33,053 nucleotides of DNA from Verrucomicrobiota bacterium (lineage in GTDB: Bacteria; Verrucomicrobiota; Verrucomicrobiia; Limisphaerales; SIBE01), in contig JAIPJX010000045.1 in NCBI GenBank assembly GCA_021733945.1, positions 1 to 33,053 on the forward strand. The letters run 5' to 3'. The notes beneath the pieces were generated by a model. It did not search any database, was not told the origin of the DNA, and saw only the letters and a program-made list of their open reading frames with translations. This document shows, in pieces, positions 17,487-27,369 of the stretch. The position numbers and the translations under genes are program-made. Positions within the stretch are counted from its first letter, which is position 1, and each line of letters starts with the position of its first letter.

Positions 17487-19196
17487 TTAGGTGTATTTCA
17501 GCACCTCTTCGATTGTGCTTTCTCCGTCAAAAATCGCTCTCAACCCGTCATCCCGCAACGTGACCATGCCCAGCTCAATGGCTTTTTGCCGGATCACCAC
17601 CGTCGGAGCCCGTTCGTTGATCAGGGCGCGAATCGCCTCCTGAATCGCCAGCAGCTCAAAAATACCCTTTCGACCCCGATACCCCGTGTCGTTGCAGGAT
17701 CCACAACCCCGGCCGTAGTGAAACACCTTGTCCCCGACATCCGCAGGACCCAGATTCATCAGCGACAGCTGGCTCTCGGTCGGCTCAAATGCCGTCTTGC
17801 ATTTCTTGCAGATCGTCCGCACCAACCGCTGCGCCAATACCGAATGCATGGTCGAAGAAATCAGAAACGGCTCCACCCCCATGTCCACCAGACGCGTCAC
17901 CGCCCCGGGCGCATCGTTGGTGTGCAGTGTCGTCAACACCAAATGCCCGGTCAGCGAGGCTTGAATCGCAATCTGCGAAGTCTCCAGATCGCGCATTTCC
18001 CCCAGCATGATGATGTCCGGATCCTGACGCAAAAACGAACGAAGCGCCTTGCCGAAGGTCATGCCGACACTCTCGTTGATTGCAACCTGCATGATTCCGT
18101 CGATGTCGAACTCAACCGGATCCTCCGCCGTCAGCAGCTTGGCATCGATGGTGTTGATTTCCCGCAGACAGGAATAAAGGGTCGTCGTCTTTCCGCAACC
18201 GGTTGGTCCGGTCACGATCACAATTCCATTGGGCTGCTGGATCGCCTCCTTCATGTGTTCGTGGATAAACGGGGGCAGTCCCAGCGAACTCATCTCCAAA
18301 CTCAGCGCCGACCGGTCCAGAACACGAAGCACCACCGACTCGCCGAACTGGGTCGGCAACGTCGAAACACGCAGATCAACCTGACGTCCCGAAAGGTTGA
18401 TCGTGATTCGACCGTCCTGCGGCAGCCGTTTTTCCGAAATATCCAGATTGGCCATGACCTTCAATCGTGAAGTCACCGGCGTGGCCAGATGCTTGGGAGG
18501 AGGCGACATCTCGAACAATGCCCCGTCCACCCGATACCGGATCTTAAACTCTTCTTCGAACGGTTCGAAATGAATGTCGCTGGCCCGATCCAGAATCGCC
18601 TGCGAAAGCACCACATTCACGAACTTGATGATCGGCGTCGCGGCGGCCTGCCCTTCCAGATCGGAAACATCGTACGTCTGCTGCTTTCCCGAATCCTCGC
18701 GCTCCGCTACGCCTTCAAACTGGTCGCCCAGCTCTTTCAACACATCACCGATCGAGTCGACCTCGTCGGGATAAAACTTGTTGATCGCCTTCTGAATGGC
18801 CGCCGGGTCGGCCACCACCACCTGCACCTCCTTGCCAATCGAAAACCCCAGCTCATCAATCATCTCCGGATTGAGCGGATCCATCAGCGCGACCTGCACG
18901 GTCGACCCAAAGATCGCCACCGGCAGACACTGATACATGCGCGCCGTGGCCGCCGGCACGGACCGGATCACCTCATCGGTCAGATCAGACTCCTTGATGT
19001 CTACAATCTCGGTGACCAGGTGATCGGCGATCATCTGGAGCTGAGACTCGGTGTCCACCAAACCAAAGTCACTGAGTATCTGATTGATCGGTTTCCCCGT
19101 GCGCGTGGCCTCCTGAGTTACTTCCTCAAGTTGAAGGTCGTCGATCAGACCCCGTTCCTGCACGAGGTTCAACAATGGGCTCGAAATCTCAGCCAT
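17487..19196 (-). CDS. PilB/GspE-family assembly ATPase (copy 2)
   Basis: The product has 569 residues. It has an N-terminal MshEN/GspE_N-like domain (1-140), the N2 domain with SDIHFEP (206-212), Walker A GPTGCGKT (330-337), the Asp box AEDPVEF, Walker B IIMLGE (395-400), the His box around [16 protein letters not shown], and a zinc-binding tetracysteine (C463, C466, C498, C501), which marks GspE/PilB assembly ATPases rather than PilT. Walker A has Cys in place of the usual Ser, as in some GspE proteins. It should hydrolyse ATP to drive pilus or pseudopilus extension with the GspF/PilC protein encoded 21 bases downstream. It begins four bases after pilT. Confidence 0.95.
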   Translation of the reverse strand: MAEISSPLLNLVQERGLIDDLQLEEVTQEATRTGKPINQILSDFGLVDTESQLQMIADHLVTEIVDIKESDLTDEVIRSVPAATARMYQCLPVAIFGSTVQVALMDPLNPEMIDELGFSIGKEVQVVVADPAAIQKAINKFYPDEVDSIGDVLKELGDQFEGVAEREDSGKQQTYDVSDLEGQAAATPIIKFVNVVLSQAILDRASDIHFEPFEEEFKIRYRVDGALFEMSPPPKHLATPVTSRLKVMANLDISEKRLPQDGRITINLSGRQVDLRVSTLPTQFGESVVLRVLDRSALSLEMSSLGLPPFIHEHMKEAIQQPNGIVIVTGPTGCGKTTTLYSCLREINTIDAKLLTAEDPVEFDIDGIMQVAINESVGMTFGKALRSFLRQDPDIIMLGEMRDLETSQIAIQASLTGHLVLTTLHTNDAPGAVTRLVDMGVEPFLISSTMHSVLAQRLVRTICKKCKTAFEPTESQLSLMNLGPADVGDKVFHYGRGCGSCNDTGYRGRKGIFELLAIQEAIRALINERAPTVVIRQKAIELGMVTLRDDGLRAIFDGESTIEEVLKYT

Positions 19197-19200
19197 AGAA

Positions 19201-20304
19201 TTATTTATGTGCAGCAGCCTCCGCCGCTTTGGCGGCTTCCAGCTCCTGAAGCTTCAGCATGACCGTGGACGGATCCTGAGCCTTGGTAATGACTTCCTCC
19301 TGGGCAATCAGTCCCATCTGGTATTTCTCCATCAGGAAACTGTCCAAGGTAACCATGCCGTACTTGGCACCCGTCTGAATGTCGGAGTTGATTCGGAACG
19401 TTTTGTTGTCCCGGATCAGCGCCGCGATCGAAGGCGTGTTGACCATGATCTCAAACACCGCCACACGGCCCGGCTTGTCCACCCGCGGCAACAGCAACTG
19501 CGAGATCACCGCCTGCATGACCGTCGAAAGCTGGATCCGGATCATCTCCTGCTGCTCTTTCGGAAAGGCGTTGGTAATACGATCGATCGTCTTGGCCGCC
19601 CCCGTCGTGTGCAGCGTTCCGAACACCAAATGCCCGGTTTCCGCAGCCGTGATCGCCGCTTCCATCGTCTCCAGATCCCGAAGCTCACCCACCAGAATCA
19701 CATCCGGATCCTGACGCAATGCCCGGCGCAGCGCCTCGGCAAAGTTCGGCACATCGACATTCACCTCCCGCTGGGTGACCACCGCCTTCTTGTGCTTGTG
19801 GTAATATTCGATCGGATCCTCCACCGTGATGATGTGCGCATCATCTCGCTCCTCGTTGATGATGTTGATCATCGACGCCAATGTGGTGGTTTTTCCCGAA
19901 CCCGTCGGACCCGTCACCAGCACCAATCCACGGGGTCTCCACAGGAGCTCACGCACCGATGGCGGCAGACCGATCTGCTCCATCGTCAACATCTTGGTCG
20001 GGATCTGCCGCAGAACCAGACCGAAATTCCCCTTTTCCTTGAAAACACTCACACGAAACCGCGCAAGTTCTCCAAACGCGAACCCGAAGTCCGCTCCTCC
20101 CCGTTCCCGCACATGCTGGATGTGATCCTCGGAGGTAATGCTGCGCATCAGCTCCTCGGTGTCCTCCGGCCGCAACGAGGGACCTTCGACCCGATGCAAC
20201 ACACCGTGCAACCGGATCACCGGCGGAATCCCAACGCGGATGTGCAAGTCGGCAGCTCCTTCCGAAACCATCAGCTGCAACAGGTCTGACATCGAGTACG
20301 ACAT
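19201..20304 (-). CDS. pilT: PilT twitching/retraction ATPase
   Basis: The product has 367 residues, normal for PilT. It has the N-terminal PAS-like domain with [17 protein letters not shown], Walker A GPTGSGKT (132-139), the Asp box VEDPIEYYH, Walker B VILVGE (202-207), the His box [20 protein letters not shown], and no zinc-binding cysteines. A variant of the AIRNLIRE retraction motif appears as AALIRDNKT (294-302). PilT powers pilus depolymerisation, giving twitching, DNA uptake or control of pilus length. True type II secretion systems usually lack it, so its place between two PilB-like genes suggests a retractable type IV pilus or a hybrid system. A 96-base gap precedes it and the C-terminus is Ala-rich. 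Confidence 0.95.
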   Translation of the reverse strand: MSYSMSDLLQLMVSEGAADLHIRVGIPPVIRLHGVLHRVEGPSLRPEDTEELMRSITSEDHIQHVRERGGADFGFAFGELARFRVSVFKEKGNFGLVLRQIPTKMLTMEQIGLPPSVRELLWRPRGLVLVTGPTGSGKTTTLASMINIINEERDDAHIITVEDPIEYYHKHKKAVVTQREVNVDVPNFAEALRRALRQDPDVILVGELRDLETMEAAITAAETGHLVFGTLHTTGAAKTIDRITNAFPKEQQEMIRIQLSTVMQAVISQLLLPRVDKPGRVAVFEIMVNTPSIAALIRDNKTFRINSDIQTGAKYGMVTLDSFLMEKYQMGLIAQEEVITKAQDPSTVMLKLQELEAAKAAEAAAHK

Positions 20305-20400
20305 AAAAAGTCTCTTGGATCAAATTCTGGTCTGCCTTTCCGGCAAACGCTTTTCAGTCAATTGTTCGGTTCAACGCACTCACGGCGTGCCCCATACACC

Positions 20401-22107
20401 CTACACATCGTCGAGCACGGTCGACCGGATTACCTCTTCGGCAGTGGTCATGCCCGCCAATACCTTGCGCGCCCCGTCCTCACGGAGCGTTCTCATCCCC
20501 ATCTCCCGGGCCCGGGCCCGCAACACCGAGGACGACACCTTCTCATAGATCAGCTTGCGCGCATCATCGTCGATCACAAAAACTTCAAACACCCCGAACC
20601 GTCCCTTGCATCCGGTCTGATTGCACTCGGAGCATCCCTTGCCCATCTTGAAGGTCGCCTTTTCAACCTGCTCCGGCGTGATCCGAAGGGCCCGCAATTC
20701 GCTGTCCGTCGGCATGTGCGGCTGCGCACATTTCTGACAAACTTTCCTCACCAACCGCTGCGCCATCAACGCCCGGGTGGAGGACGCCACGAGGAAGGGC
20801 TTCACCCCGATGTCAATCAGACGGGTCACCGCACTCGGAGCATCGTTGGTGTGCAGGGTCGAAAAGACCAAATGCCCCGTGAGCGATGCGTTGATCGCAA
20901 TGGTCGCCGTCTCCAAATCCCGGATCTCTCCCAACATGATGATGTTGGGCGACTGCCGAAGCATCGCACGCAGCGCCGCGGAAAATGTAAAGTCGATCGC
21001 TTCCAACACCTGCACCTGATTGATGCCCGCCAGCTGGTATTCGACGGGATCCTCCACCGTGATGATCTTCCGGTCGGGCCGGTTGATGAAGTGCAGGCAG
21101 GAATAAAGCGTCGTCGTCTTGCCCGAACCCGTTGGCCCCGTCACCAGCAGGATCCCGTCCGGCATCGCAATCAATCGTTCAAACGTCGCCTGATCGTCCG
21201 AGAAAAAGCCCAGCTGCGCCAAACCCAGCCGCAACCCTTCCTTGTCCAGAATACGCATGACGATGCTTTCGCCATGGTTGGTCGGAAGACAGGAAACCCG
21301 CAAATCAATCGTCTTGCTCCCAACCGAAGTCTGGATGCGGCCGTCCTGGGGAATCCGCTTCTCCGAAATCGACATGTTGGACATGATCTTCAACCGGCTG
21401 GTGATCGAAGACTGCAACCGCTTGGGAGGGCTCTTCATCTCGTGCAGCACCCCGTCAATCCGGTATCGGACTCGAAATTTCGTGGACAGCGGCTCCAGAT
21501 GAATATCCGAGGCCCGCATCTTGAACGCCTCCACAATCAGCGAATTCACCAGCTTGATGATCGGCGCGTCCGCGTCCACCGTCGTCCCGTCATCCGCTCC
21601 GCCCGCACCGATCACCCCGATCTCCACTTCACCCTCGGTGATGTCCTGAATCATCTTGCCGACCGCATCATCGCGCACTCCATAGTACTGGCCAATCGCG
21701 CTTTCGATATCATCCGGACTCGCGACCAGCGGATCCACCTGCAGCCCCAGGGCGTGCTGCAAACCATCCAGCGCGTCCAAATCAGCCGGATCACTCATGG
21801 CCACCTTGACCGTACTGCCGTCGTTGAACACCGGCACCACGTTGAAGCGCTTTGCAATATGCCTTGGAACCGACTTGATCACCTCGTCGCTCAGGCGCAT
21901 TTCTGCCAGATTGATGAACTCAGCCCCAAACTGCGCCGCCTTGGCGCGGGAAACATCGCCCATGGACAGCAAATGCTTGCCCACAAGGGTGTCAACCAGA
22001 CCTTCGCCAGATGTATCGGCCTCTTCACGGACCGAATCCAACTGCGCGTTGGTCAGCATCCCCATGTCCAAAAGCGTATCGATTAATGAATCGTCTCGTG
22101 TGGCCAC
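20401..22107 (-). CDS. PilB/GspE-family assembly ATPase (copy 1)
   Basis: The product has 568 residues and starts at GTG 22107, with GGAAAGG upstream as ribosome binding site. It has an N-terminal MshEN/GspE_N-like domain with the LLDMGMLTNAQLDSV pattern, the SDIHLEP motif (200-206), Walker A GPTGSGKT (324-331), the Asp box VEDPVEY (351-357), Walker B IIMLGE (389-394), the His box [15 protein letters not shown] and tetracysteine C457, C460, C492, C495. It is clearly related to the second PilB-like gene but well diverged, so this is not a recent duplication. It is the first gene of the motor block and follows a good promoter. Expected role: cytoplasmic hexameric ATPase driving pilin polymerisation. 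Confidence 0.95.
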   Translation of the reverse strand: MATRDDSLIDTLLDMGMLTNAQLDSVREEADTSGEGLVDTLVGKHLLSMGDVSRAKAAQFGAEFINLAEMRLSDEVIKSVPRHIAKRFNVVPVFNDGSTVKVAMSDPADLDALDGLQHALGLQVDPLVASPDDIESAIGQYYGVRDDAVGKMIQDITEGEVEIGVIGAGGADDGTTVDADAPIIKLVNSLIVEAFKMRASDIHLEPLSTKFRVRYRIDGVLHEMKSPPKRLQSSITSRLKIMSNMSISEKRIPQDGRIQTSVGSKTIDLRVSCLPTNHGESIVMRILDKEGLRLGLAQLGFFSDDQATFERLIAMPDGILLVTGPTGSGKTTTLYSCLHFINRPDRKIITVEDPVEYQLAGINQVQVLEAIDFTFSAALRAMLRQSPNIIMLGEIRDLETATIAINASLTGHLVFSTLHTNDAPSAVTRLIDIGVKPFLVASSTRALMAQRLVRKVCQKCAQPHMPTDSELRALRITPEQVEKATFKMGKGCSECNQTGCKGRFGVFEVFVIDDDARKLIYEKVSSSVLRARAREMGMRTLREDGARKVLAGMTTAEEVIRSTVLDDV

Positions 22108-22148
22108 ATTCTGCCTTTCCGTCTTACCTGATCAGTGGAAACAACCGC

Positions 22149-22176
22149 ATACTATCGGCGAAATCCCCAATGTCAA
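22149..22176 (-). promoter_or_regulatory. Putative sigma-70-type promoter of the motor operon
   Basis: On the minus strand a perfect -35 TTGACA (22176-22171) is followed by a 16-base spacer and TAGTAT (22154-22149; 4 of 6 match to TATAAT). It lies about 40 bases upstream of the GTG start of the first PilB-like gene, with a purine-rich ribosome binding site between. Nothing comparable precedes pilT or the second PilB-like gene, consistent with one operon. Confidence 0.55.
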
Positions 22177-22181
22177 ACGCT

Positions 22182-22597
22182 CACCACGAGCCCGGCCCTT
22201 CAACAGCAACCGGCCCGTATCCAATTGCGTTTCCTGGGCTAAACCGCAGCATCCGCGTCGTTTCCAACCCGCTCCCGACCCTTCCAGAATACGGCACCAA
22301 CCGCCTGGTCCAACTCCCGGGAGACCTTTTTAACCAGCAAACCACGTGCCAACAAAGGCCCAACGCAGCTCATCCACCCGACCCGACTCCGCCAAAACAA
22401 CACCGGTGTCGAACCGATAATCGCGGTAATCCACGTAAAACGCACGCGCGTCCGGCCTTCTCAGAACCGGACCGCCCTTACAACGGAGTCGAGGGTGGTC
22501 TGAGCCGCAGACTCACCAAGATTGCATCAACCTGTCAAACCATTTCCGTGCGGCTCTGCAGGCTGCTCGCCTGACAACCCGGACCAACCATGACTGC
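22182..22597. other. Gene-poor intergenic stretch
   Basis: About 415 bases lie between the FG-GAP/ASPIC gene and the motor-operon promoter. I see no convincing gene. A hairpin-forming palindrome at 22494-22517 (GGTGGTCTG, five-base loop, CAGAC-t-CACC) lies about 80 bases past the FG-GAP gene. It may be a REP-like element or a terminator without a U-tract. Confidence 0.5.
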
Positions 22598-25500
22598 TCA
22601 CTCCCGGCGCGAGACCTTCGGCGCGCTGTTCAACATCAATCGCGTGCCCTGATTGTTCTGCCCCACCACCAGATCCATCTGCCCGTCCCGATTCCAATCC
22701 ATCACCACGCACCCACGTCCATCCCCCGGCAGGAAGATCCCCGATACATCAGGGGACAAGGCCCGAAATCCTCCCTTTCCGTCCCCCATCAACACCGCCC
22801 CCCAGCCGTCGTTGAACGGTGCCGTCTCGATTTCTGTGAACGAAAAATTCTGGTTCAGAAAAAGATCCGAACGTCCGTCCCCGTTGAAATCAGCCACTCC
22901 AATCCCAAAACACGGGGCCATCTGCGCCTCCAACGGCAACCGCACCGCTTCAAACCTCCCTCCGCGATTCAGAAATACCATCGAATCCAGCGTGCGCGCC
23001 TCCAACCTCCTTGTTTTCAGCCAGCCTTCCCCCAGGACATCAGAAATCCCGGCCCGGCCGAACTCCGCATGGGATGGAAACCGGTCCATCACCGACGGCA
23101 ACCCTTCCGCCAGCGAATCCCGATCCCGATACGGAACTTCCCGGCCCAACTCCGTGCTGAAATGGGTCTTCGCATGGACGAACGAACCGCCCGACCCAAG
23201 GTCACCAAACACGATCCCGATCGGCCGCCCCAGATCCACCTGATGCGGCGTGTTCCGGCCCCAATTCCCAGCCACCAGATCCGCCCTGCCATCGCCGTCA
23301 AAATCGCCAACCACAACCCCCGTCCACAGGCCCGCAAACGATTCGAGCCCCCAACTCTCGCCCGCGGCCACCAGCTTTCCGCCCCGGTTCAGAAACACCC
23401 GGATCGCCCCCCATTCTCTCGCACAGACCAGGTCCAACCATCCGTCGCCGTCAAAATCCGCGAAGGCAGCCCCCGTGACCAGACCCACACCATTCATAAC
23501 CTCCGCATTGCCATTATCTTCTACAAAAACGCCGTTTCTCCGCAAATAGAGCCGGGAACTCGCCGGTTCCGGATAACGCCCGGGTCGCATGCGTCCTCCG
23601 GCAAACAAATCCGCTTTTCCGTCACCATCCACGTCTCCAACGGCGAGCGTTTCGACGGCGTCTCCCCACCCGGGCAACGATTCAAGCGGAATCAACCGCC
23701 GATCTGAATATCGGAAGCGCAGAACGGAATTCGTAACGCCAATCCGGTTTTCGTAATTGGAAACCGCGCAGATGAGTTCCACCGCCCCCCCGGATTCGTC
23801 CGGGTAAACAGCCCAGGCTGTCTGATCTCCGGGAAACAAACTTGATGAGACCGCCCCTTCGATCCGCTCGAAACCGCGACCCTGCCCGTTCAGAAACAGG
23901 TCTGGAGCTTCACCGGCACCATTGCCGATCACGAGATCCCCCCATCCATCCTGATCCAGGTCCACGGCCAGCATGCCGGGTCCCTGACGGCTGTATTGCC
24001 GATCCAGCAGCGACTGCACGTCGCCATCGTCAAACCGCGATTCCACGTGCCGGTGCCTCAGAAGCCGGGGGCGCTCCGCAAACCACGGTGCCGGTGATGG
24101 CTCCGTCGGTTCCGAGGCGGACCCAGGCGACCCTTCCACGGCACCCGCCTCCGCGATTTCATAAATTCGATTCACCCGCGCTTCGCCGATCGTGCTCACC
24201 GTTCCTCCGGGCCAAAGCACTTCGATCTGCACTGAGTCTGCCGAACCCGGACAGGCAAACACACGAACAGGCTCATCACCGGAAAGGTAACGCCCTCCAC
24301 AGATCATTTCCTGGGACTGCTCAATCCCACCCGAGCGCACTCGGATCCGGGCACCAATCCCCCGCGTATTCCCGCCTCGCCCCCGCAACCGGACCGCGAC
24401 CCGGCCCGCATCGGACTCGTTCCGGTAAAGCTCGCAGCCGGAGTTCAACGAATTGACGATCACATCCAAATCGCCATCCAGATCCAGATCGGCAAGCGCC
24501 ATTCCATTGGCGATCCCGGTGGAAGCAAATCCCCACTCCCGGCCCACCTCCGCAAATTCAAACCGCCCCAGATTTCGGAACAAGTAGTTTGGCGTATGCA
24601 GGGCACGCATCAGACCCCTCCCCGAATACGGAAGCCGTCGCCCCACCGAGGCGGCCGCCAGCCGCGCAATCTCGTTCTGCACATCCAGATCCTGTGCATC
24701 ATGCATCGAGCCGTTGCCGATCAGGATATCCTCGAACCCGTCCAGATCCACATCCAGAAAGATCGCCGACCAACTCCAGTCCGTGCCCTGCAGCCCGGCC
24801 AGTCGGGCAATCTCGGCGAACTTTCCACCGCCCCCGTTCCTGTAGAGCATGTTCCTCATAAACTGGGGCCGCTGTCCCTCCGTATAATCGGTGAACATCG
24901 CGGCCGTGAGATTGCCCCGCTGTCGCATGCGCAGTTCGTGGCTCGGACTGAGCATGTCGATCACGAAAAAATCGTCGAGCCCGTCCCGGTTCAAATCCCC
25001 GAAATCAACCCCCATGGAAAGCCGGCTCGTCTTGTTCAGTCCCGCACGCGGCATGGCGCGGAACCGGCCTTCCCCCTGATTGATCCAGAACCGGTCTGGT
25101 TGCACAAAATCACTGCAGACATAAAGATCCGGGAGTCGGTCGCCATTGATGTCCCGAAACATCACACTCAGGGACCAATCCCGCGGTGCCTCCTCCAGGC
25201 TCCGACCTTCCTCGTCCCGGAACCGGCCGTCCGTCCACGAAGCCAGCCGGAACCGGCCCCCTGCCTCATTCAACATGAGGACATCCGGTTCCCCGGATTC
25301 GTGCAGCACTGCCCGGCCCGTCACATCGACGGCCGAAACAAATCGGTCCTTCAATTGGGGAGGCAACCGCCAGCGCCCATCGACCAACTTCAATCCGCTC
25401 AGATCCACCGGATCATCCTTCACAGTCGTTGCACGGTAGTTCCCGACGTAAACATCGAGATCCCCGTCCAGATCCACATCCGCCAGGGCGAGCGAGGTGC

Positions 25501-26080
25501 TTCCATTGGCCGTTCCCAGCCCCGGACCGAACGGCTCCTCAAACCGCAGGCCTCCCCGATTCAGGAACAAACGCACTCCGTTGCCCATCGAACTGACCAG
25601 GAGATCCAGATCCGAATCCCCGTCCACATCCGCCAACACGGCCCCGCTGGAAAACTGACCATCACAACCCACCCCCGCCTGCCGTGTCACCTCTTCGAAC
25701 CTCCAACCACCCAGATTCCGGAACAGCGCGTTGGGTCCCTCCAACCGACAAAAATACAAGTCACAACGTCCGTCCCCATCCACGTCTCCGGCCGCAACAC
25801 CCGAACCGTTCTCCAGCAACCGGTTCTCCAGACTCTTCTGAGCGGACAGGCGATTGGTGAAATCGAGCCCCGAATCCACGGGAGCGATCCTGGAAAACCC
25901 ACTCTTCCCGGAAGCTTCGGGCACAACGGCTGCAAACCGGCAACCATCCCCTGCCGTCCAGGTGAGGTCCGCTGCCACCGAAGCAGGCGACGCCATGACA
26001 GACATCAGGATTCCCAGGAAAAGAAAGCTTCTCCAGACCAACTTCAGCCTCGCAGCAGCCCATTTCTTCGGTAGTCTCAT
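22598..26080 (-). CDS. Secreted FG-GAP/VCBS repeat protein with ASPIC/UnbV domain
   Basis: I start it at the ATG at 26080 (1160 residues), because that places a basic N-terminus and hydrophobic signal peptide (KLVWRSFLFLGILMSVMA, cleavage near SVAA/DL) first. The frame is open to 26194, but the extra 38 residues look non-native. Thirteen DxDxDGxxD-type calcium loops of FG-GAP/VCBS repeats are visible, seven before and six after an ASPIC/UnbV domain (about residues 555-625, around 24190-24415). These repeats fold into beta-propellers, here probably two, joined by the ASPIC module, as in CRTAC1-like proteins. Such proteins are exported and are thought to bind ligands or polymers; no catalytic motif is seen. 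It is transcribed toward the motor operon but separated from it by about 490 bases. Confidence 0.9.
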   Translation of the reverse strand: MRLPKKWAAARLKLVWRSFLFLGILMSVMASPASVAADLTWTAGDGCRFAAVVPEASGKSGFSRIAPVDSGLDFTNRLSAQKSLENRLLENGSGVAAGDVDGDGRCDLYFCRLEGPNALFRNLGGWRFEEVTRQAGVGCDGQFSSGAVLADVDGDSDLDLLVSSMGNGVRLFLNRGGLRFEEPFGPGLGTANGSTSLALADVDLDGDLDVYVGNYRATTVKDDPVDLSGLKLVDGRWRLPPQLKDRFVSAVDVTGRAVLHESGEPDVLMLNEAGGRFRLASWTDGRFRDEEGRSLEEAPRDWSLSVMFRDINGDRLPDLYVCSDFVQPDRFWINQGEGRFRAMPRAGLNKTSRLSMGVDFGDLNRDGLDDFFVIDMLSPSHELRMRQRGNLTAAMFTDYTEGQRPQFMRNMLYRNGGGGKFAEIARLAGLQGTDWSWSAIFLDVDLDGFEDILIGNGSMHDAQDLDVQNEIARLAAASVGRRLPYSGRGLMRALHTPNYLFRNLGRFEFAEVGREWGFASTGIANGMALADLDLDGDLDVIVNSLNSGCELYRNESDAGRVAVRLRGRGGNTRGIGARIRVRSGGIEQSQEMICGGRYLSGDEPVRVFACPGSADSVQIEVLWPGGTVSTIGEARVNRIYEIAEAGAVEGSPGSASEPTEPSPAPWFAERPRLLRHRHVESRFDDGDVQSLLDRQYSRQGPGMLAVDLDQDGWGDLVIGNGAGEAPDLFLNGQGRGFERIEGAVSSSLFPGDQTAWAVYPDESGGAVELICAVSNYENRIGVTNSVLRFRYSDRRLIPLESLPGWGDAVETLAVGDVDGDGKADLFAGGRMRPGRYPEPASSRLYLRRNGVFVEDNGNAEVMNGVGLVTGAAFADFDGDGWLDLVCAREWGAIRVFLNRGGKLVAAGESWGLESFAGLWTGVVVGDFDGDGRADLVAGNWGRNTPHQVDLGRPIGIVFGDLGSGGSFVHAKTHFSTELGREVPYRDRDSLAEGLPSVMDRFPSHAEFGRAGISDVLGEGWLKTRRLEARTLDSMVFLNRGGRFEAVRLPLEAQMAPCFGIGVADFNGDGRSDLFLNQNFSFTEIETAPFNDGWGAVLMGDGKGGFRALSPDVSGIFLPGDGRGCVVMDWNRDGQMDLVVGQNNQGTRLMLNSAPKVSRRE

Positions 26081-26271
26081 TCTTGTTGGCACCAACGCTC
26101 TCGGAGTTCCAGCGTCTCCCGGGCAAAAGAATCCCTCAGACGCGGCCCCTGCAATCTTGAAGCCCCAGCTAACAGGGTATCCATCCGAAGTCAAGGAAGC
26201 CCCCGGCGCACGGCCTGCCAGAGTTTCTACGTTCCAAGATCACGACCCCTCTCTCCCGGGGTTGTGTAAAC

Positions 26272-27240
26272 TCACTCCACCGCAAAGACACGAAGGGCTC
26301 GCATCGTTCGCAACTCCTGAAACGGCAGACGCCGCAATGTCCGGGCTCCGGTTTTGCGTTTTGGACCAAACCGGCCACGGAATTTTTCGAACTGCTCCTC
26401 GACAAAAAGCTCCGAGCCCAGCACCGCACCATCTGTAAAATACCGGATGTGCAATCGCAGCGATTGGTAGCGACTCAATTTCCCTTTCGTTTTCCAGATC
26501 CTGCGAATTTCCTCCAGCTCCCGTGTTCCAGCGGGTTCTCCGGTCCCGGTTTTACAGAACAACATCGCCCCATACTTACCTAAGACATCGCGCCAATCTC
26601 CCCCCTCGGTTCCTTCGAAGCTCTCGATCCCGTTGATCGCGAGTTGATTACCTGCAGCAGCCTCCGCATATCCGCAGAACCGATAATCCAGCGGATCCGC
26701 CACCAACCCGGCTCTCACCGGGTTCAAGTCGATATAGGCGGCGACCGTTCGAACCACCTCGGGTTTGTCCTCGACCAGAACGCTTCGAAACCGTTCAGCC
26801 CACAGCGTTCCGAATCGGTCGTGGCTTCTGTTGTACCAAACGCTGAACCGGTGTTTGAGTTCCTTCATAAAGACCGACACATCGTTCATCCGTTTGAGCA
26901 GGCGCGCCCGTTCCTGCTCCCGAACCGCTCCGCCGACTGCGATTGCTTCAGTGATGCCGAGCGCACGCGGAGATTTCCTGCCGTAGAAATCCGCAACCCG
27001 CTCGAGAAGCTCCCCGTCCGAAAGCTCCGGTTGAACCGGAACTCGGGTGAGGATATGGAAATGATTGGACATGAGGCTATAAGTGATGATCTGAACCCCG
27101 CAAAAAGCTGCCTGGCGGCGCATCATTCGCTGAAGCCTCTCCTTGACCGAGCCCGACTCGAGAAGGAATTCACCAGCCACGATTCTGGACATGCAATGAT
27201 AGACGGCCGTCGAAGCACTTTTAAATCTTGGTTTTCTCAT
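26272..27240 (-). CDS. IS200-like Y1 transposase of the REP-associated (RAYT) type
   Basis: The product has 322 residues. It has the HUH nuclease motif SNHFHIL (His60, His62), the strand before it (GVQIITYSLM), a helix ending WYNRSHDRFGTLWAERF that holds the likely nucleophile Tyr136, and AAYIDLNPVRAGLV, a standard RAYT signature. A C-terminal extension of about 150 residues (IRYFTDGAVLGSELFVEEQF, FGPKRKTGAR) is typical of the long form found in Verrucomicrobiota and Planctomycetota. No flanking insertion-sequence ends are evident, fitting a domesticated single-copy RAYT that acts on dispersed palindromes. REP-like hairpins lie about 5 kb away at 32330-33053. The gene appears intact, with start at ATG 27240. 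Confidence 0.88.
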   Translation of the reverse strand: MRKPRFKSASTAVYHCMSRIVAGEFLLESGSVKERLQRMMRRQAAFCGVQIITYSLMSNHFHILTRVPVQPELSDGELLERVADFYGRKSPRALGITEAIAVGGAVREQERARLLKRMNDVSVFMKELKHRFSVWYNRSHDRFGTLWAERFRSVLVEDKPEVVRTVAAYIDLNPVRAGLVADPLDYRFCGYAEAAAGNQLAINGIESFEGTEGGDWRDVLGKYGAMLFCKTGTGEPAGTRELEEIRRIWKTKGKLSRYQSLRLHIRYFTDGAVLGSELFVEEQFEKFRGRFGPKRKTGARTLRRLPFQELRTMRALRVFAVE

Positions 27241-27369
27241 AATATTCTTATTATTAAGGACTTAAATTCAAAATGCGCCTTGCCTCGCATCCTCCTGCCT
27301 CAACCTCGCCCCAGGTGGGAGCTGTGTCAAATACATTGAGCCTGGCCCTTTGTACGATAGGCTTGATGT
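27241..27369. promoter_or_regulatory. Divergent promoter region between transposase and esterase
   Basis: These 129 bases separate two divergently oriented genes and must hold both promoters if each is transcribed alone. The transposase side is AT-rich (27241-27270). On the esterase side TACGAT lies about 15 bases before the ATG, but I see no convincing -35 element. Confidence 0.3.

Noticed and set aside
16017..18470. An 817-codon open frame on the plus strand opposite the GspF and PilB-like genes
   Set aside because: It is the antisense shadow of two clearly recognisable genes in GC-rich DNA, with a His/Arg/Gln-rich composition and no motif.
20305..20400. Possible separate promoter for pilT
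   Set aside because: TTGACT and TTGAAC occur but no -10 hexamer sits at a workable spacing; the gap is only 96 bases, consistent with read-through.
22330..22486. A minus-strand segment reading RAFYVDYRDYRFDTG ... WAFVGTWFAG before a stop
   Set aside because: It looks faintly protein-like but has no start with a ribosome binding site and no family I recognise; most likely chance or an unrecognisable relic.
26081..26194. A longer N-terminus for the FG-GAP/ASPIC protein
   Set aside because: Starting at 26194 would bury the signal peptide behind 38 residues of non-signal-like sequence; the ATG at 26080 gives a standard export signal.
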